The notes below the pieces were generated by a model. That model did not search any database. It was not told where the DNA came from and worked only from the letters and a program-made list of their open reading frames with translations. Of a stretch of 64,000 nt of DNA, positions 61,747 to 64,000 are shown piece after piece (within the stretch, counting starts at the first letter, position 1; each line of letters opens with the position of its first letter). Location: positions 62,001 to 126,000 of the forward strand of contig CAWDHW010000010.1 of the NCBI GenBank assembly GCA_963802205.1. Reading direction: 5' to 3'. The stretch is from DYRB01 sp963802205 (lineage in GTDB: Bacteria > Pseudomonadota > Gammaproteobacteria > Chromatiales > Chromatiaceae). The position numbers and the translations under genes are program-made.

Positions 61747-63282
61747 ATGCCCATCTCCCCCCTCCCCCGCCAAGTCCCGGGGACCGGACGCGCCCAGGCC
61801 CTGCTGCTCGGCGTCCTGCTGGTGTTCGCGCCGCTCCTGCGCGGCGGTAACGACCCCTTGGCCTTGATGACCCTGGAATTGCTGGCCCTTGCCCTGCTCG
61901 TCGCGGTGCTGTGGAGACGGCCTCCCGGGCTGGTCAGGACCCGGGAGGCCCTGGTGCTGTTGGCACTCGCCGCCTTCCCACTACTCTATCTGGTGCCCAT
62001 TTCCGCCGACCTGTTGGCATGGCTCCCCGGCCGAGATCGCTATCTCGAGGGATTGAGGCTCGTCGGCGACGGCACCCTCCCCGCCACCCTGCGTCCATCG
62101 CTCGCCCCCTTCGCTACCGAGGCCGCCTGGCTGGTCCTGTTGTTGCCGATCACGGTATTCCTCGCGGTGCGCTCCCTGCCGACCGGGCGTGTCCTGCTGC
62201 TGATCAAGATCCTGCTCGGCATGGCAGCGCTCCAGGCGACCCTCGGGCTGATGCAATTTGGGGGCGGCCGTGACAGCGGGCTCTACCTGGGTATGACTTT
62301 CACCCATTTCGACAGCGCCGTCGGCACCTATACCAACCGAAACCACCTGGCGGGGTTGATGGAGATGGTGTTGCCGATCTCCCTGGCCTTGCTGCTGTAC
62401 TCCGTCGGGCGGGACGCATCGGAAGCCGGCGGCACCAGCCGCAAGCAACGGTGGCGCCGGCGCTTGTCGTTCTTCGCGAGCGTCCGTGGACACGCTGCCT
62501 TTGCCTACGGGGCCTTGGCCTTGCTGGTGCTTGTTGGGGCGATCTTTTCCCGTTCTCGTGCCGGTATCGCTCTGGCCATTCTAGGGACGCTGCTCGCTGT
62601 CGGCCTGTTCTCTCGCCGTCTCGGCGGGAACAACGTCTACGGGCCTGCGGGGACCTTGGTGGTCATCGCGATCGGATTGGGTGTTGCCATCGGCCTGGTG
62701 CCGGTGTTGGACCGATTCTCCGTCGCGGGCGCCCTGACCGATGCGCGCTGGCCCATGTTTTCCGCCACTCTGGACGGTATCGGTGCCTTCTTCCCGCTGG
62801 GCAGCGGACCCGGAACCTTCCCAGACGTCTTTCCTGCCTTCCAACCCGTCGAGCTCGGGCGCTGGTTTGTCAACCGAGCACACAACGACTACCTGGAGTG
62901 GCTCTTCGAGGGCGGTATCGGTGCGGCCCTGCTGATCCTGCTCCTGGCGGGACTCTACCTGCTTCAATGTGGTCTGGTCTTGAAGGCATCGGTCTGGTCG
63001 CGGTTTCGATTCGTGCAGGTTGGTGCCGGGATTGGGCTCCTGCTCCTGGCATTGCACGAGACCGTCGATTACAACCTGCACACGCCGGCGAATCTCATCT
63101 ACTTTGCCTTCCTTGCCGGGGTCTTCTTTTCCAACAACGAGCGGGACCAAGAGGAGCAACAGGGTAAGTCTCCTCGCCGGACACCGAGGATGGACCTCGC
63201 GGGCCAGGTCACGCCGACAACGGGTGTCGTGACCCCGGCGGCACCATCGCCCGACCAAATCAGGAACCCCTTTCTGGATTAG
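61747..63282 (+). CDS. O-antigen ligase/polymerase family membrane protein (Wzy_C type)
   Basis: A 511-residue protein with about twelve helices and the Wzy_C/WaaL motif region (GSGPGTFPDVFPAFQP, then NRAHNDYLEWLFEGG with the conserved His), on the opposite strand to the other locus genes and divergent from wza. It is the second ligase/polymerase of the locus; its role could be chain polymerisation or ligation to an acceptor. The start at MPISPL (61747) is chosen. Upstream codons to 61585 are in frame but lack similarity and run into the wza 5' end. Confidence 0.8.
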   Translation: MPISPLPRQVPGTGRAQALLLGVLLVFAPLLRGGNDPLALMTLELLALALLVAVLWRRPPGLVRTREALVLLALAAFPLLYLVPISADLLAWLPGRDRYLEGLRLVGDGTLPATLRPSLAPFATEAAWLVLLLPITVFLAVRSLPTGRVLLLIKILLGMAALQATLGLMQFGGGRDSGLYLGMTFTHFDSAVGTYTNRNHLAGLMEMVLPISLALLLYSVGRDASEAGGTSRKQRWRRRLSFFASVRGHAAFAYGALALLVLVGAIFSRSRAGIALAILGTLLAVGLFSRRLGGNNVYGPAGTLVVIAIGLGVAIGLVPVLDRFSVAGALTDARWPMFSATLDGIGAFFPLGSGPGTFPDVFPAFQPVELGRWFVNRAHNDYLEWLFEGGIGAALLILLLAGLYLLQCGLVLKASVWSRFRFVQVGAGIGLLLLALHETVDYNLHTPANLIYFAFLAGVFFSNNERDQEEQQGKSPRRTPRMDLAGQVTPTTGVVTPAAPSPDQIRNPFLD

Positions 63283-63445
63283 CAACCGCGGGGCCGGAGA
63301 TCGGGAGGGGAGTCGGTCACAGCATCCATCGCGCATAACGCATGCGGCCGGCGACGAAGGGCCCAAACGGCCATCTCGCCAGTGGGCTGAAATGGGGCCA
63401 CCGTCTCGTGCATGGCGGTTGTGCGAGCGGCAGTGCAGACTAAAT
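63283..63445. other. Intergenic region after the ligase
   Basis: About 160 bp after the ligase stop with no recognisable feature; the MITE-like element begins at its right end. Confidence 0.3.
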
Positions 63446-63586
63446 GGCTCTGTCTGCGTTAGGTGTTGGTTCCGCACAGAGCCGCGGGCCCCGCGATTTC
63501 CCCCCTTTGAAAAGGGGGGGAAGAAGGAGTGAAATCGCCCGGATTCAGCAGGTTGGCGTCTGCCAACACTTAACGCAGACATAGCC
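63446..63586. repeat. MITE-like element (best-preserved copy)
   Basis: A 141-bp element with 24-bp terminal inverted repeats. The left terminus starts GGCTCTGTCTGCGTT and the right one ends with GACATAGCC; they differ at only two positions. The interior holds GCGGGCCCCGC and CCCCCCTTTGAAAAGGGGGG-type palindromes and no reading frame. The same termini occur at 40313, 40371-40515, 52287-52401 and 52971. Confidence 0.75.
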
Positions 63587-64000
63587 GACTACATTGGGTT
63601 TCGCTGCGCTCATCCTGCAAGCCCACCTACCAAAGGACAGGCCGCGCGCTCCGCCTTGCTGCCCCTGATTGCCGTCTTAGCCCTGATCCTGGTGCTGGTA
63701 CCCCTGATCGTCGGACAGCCCCTCTTGCAGTTTCTGCACCAGCCCTTGAAGCCCGCGCCTGGGACACCCGCCCCCAACAGCATGCCGCGAAGGATCGGCC
63801 GGTGTCGCTTCCCCCTCACCCACTCCCCGCGACACGAAGGGAGCGGTTGAGGGGGACTGCCGGGGACGTTAAGATCCCTACCTGCTCCTTCGCCTGCTCG
63901 GCGGCATCGCCACCCCTGTTCGCACCCGACCAAGGTTGCGGGGACCCCGGCAGGGGCCCGGCGACCCAGCCACAAGTCTTGGCCCGGTGTTTGCTCGTCG
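63587..64000. other. Right end without a recognisable gene
   Basis: Just after the MITE element, TGGGTTTCGCTGCGCTCAT (about 63595-63613) resembles the inner arm of a GTAGGT-type repeat. A TTG-started frame at 63656-63850 encodes a hydrophobic stretch but has no other support. The remainder to the window edge has no feature I recognise. Confidence 0.35.

Noticed and set aside
63656..63850. Hydrophobic 64-residue frame near the right edge
   Set aside because: TTG start without a ribosome-binding site; only a single hydrophobic stretch; not enough to call a gene.
1..64000. tRNA, rRNA or riboswitch
   Set aside because: No clover-leaf pattern, conserved rRNA stretch or recognised riboswitch motif was found by eye; small ones could be missed.

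Overview
The window is chromosomal DNA of a high-GC gammaproteobacterium. The protein families and gene neighbourhoods (a heme d1-type nirDL-nirJ operon beside a Crp/Fnr regulator, PPi-dependent pyruvate phosphate dikinase, a 2-methylcitrate cycle, a DUF302 protein, many short REP/MITE-like repeats) suggest a purple sulfur bacterium or close relative in the Chromatiales. This placement is inferred from gene content; no rRNA or tRNA gene was found to confirm it.

Layout. From 0 to 35 kb the window is mostly housekeeping and metabolism: surE (cut by the window start), an Smr protein, tmcA, a phosphodiesterase, a coiled-coil membrane protein, the RNA helicase deaD, a propionate operon (gntR-prpB-prpC-prpD), an operon for siroheme-to-heme d1 chemistry (nirDL-nirJ-small membrane protein) facing a Dnr-like regulator across a perfect FNR-type palindrome, ppdK, a Uma2 nuclease-like protein, an unknown membrane protein, a phosphomannomutase-like gene, a Met-rich periplasmic protein, a DUF302 protein, an unknown secreted protein coupled to an alpha/beta hydrolase, folB-folK, plsY, tsaD, and the compact minus-strand run lptM-lysA-methyltransferase-dapF-DUF484-xerC. 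From 34.8 to 38.3 kb lies an ATP-grasp/alpha-E/transglutaminase-like triad.

From 38.6 to 63.3 kb there is a Wzx/Wzy-type exopolysaccharide locus. It holds a CpsB-type phosphatase, a VanZ-like protein, GDP-fucose synthesis (gmd, fcl), a WcaI-like glycosyltransferase, an FkbM and a second methyltransferase, a GT4 glycosyltransferase, a hexapeptide acyltransferase, a Wzx-like flippase, a Wzy-like polymerase, a UDP-sulfoquinovose synthase, a degenerate Nudix protein, a priming glycosyl-phosphotransferase, a FecR-like secreted protein, a TPR protein, a membrane J-domain protein, a Wzc tyrosine autokinase, a Wza-like export protein and a second O-antigen ligase/polymerase. Sugars are activated (gmd, fcl, sqd), primed onto undecaprenyl phosphate, extended, flipped, polymerised and exported, with the Wzc kinase and CpsB phosphatase as likely controls. 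The wzx-wzy part is visibly AT-richer than its surroundings.

Two further features stand out. First, intergenic DNA carries several repeat families: a MITE-like element with 24-bp terminal inverted repeats, a GTAGGT-ended palindromic REP, and a 157-bp array of five consecutive perfect hairpins between wzc and wza. Second, about ten genes are broken by small indels, mostly in base runs. This looks more like draft-sequence error than decay, so gene ends at those places should be treated with caution.
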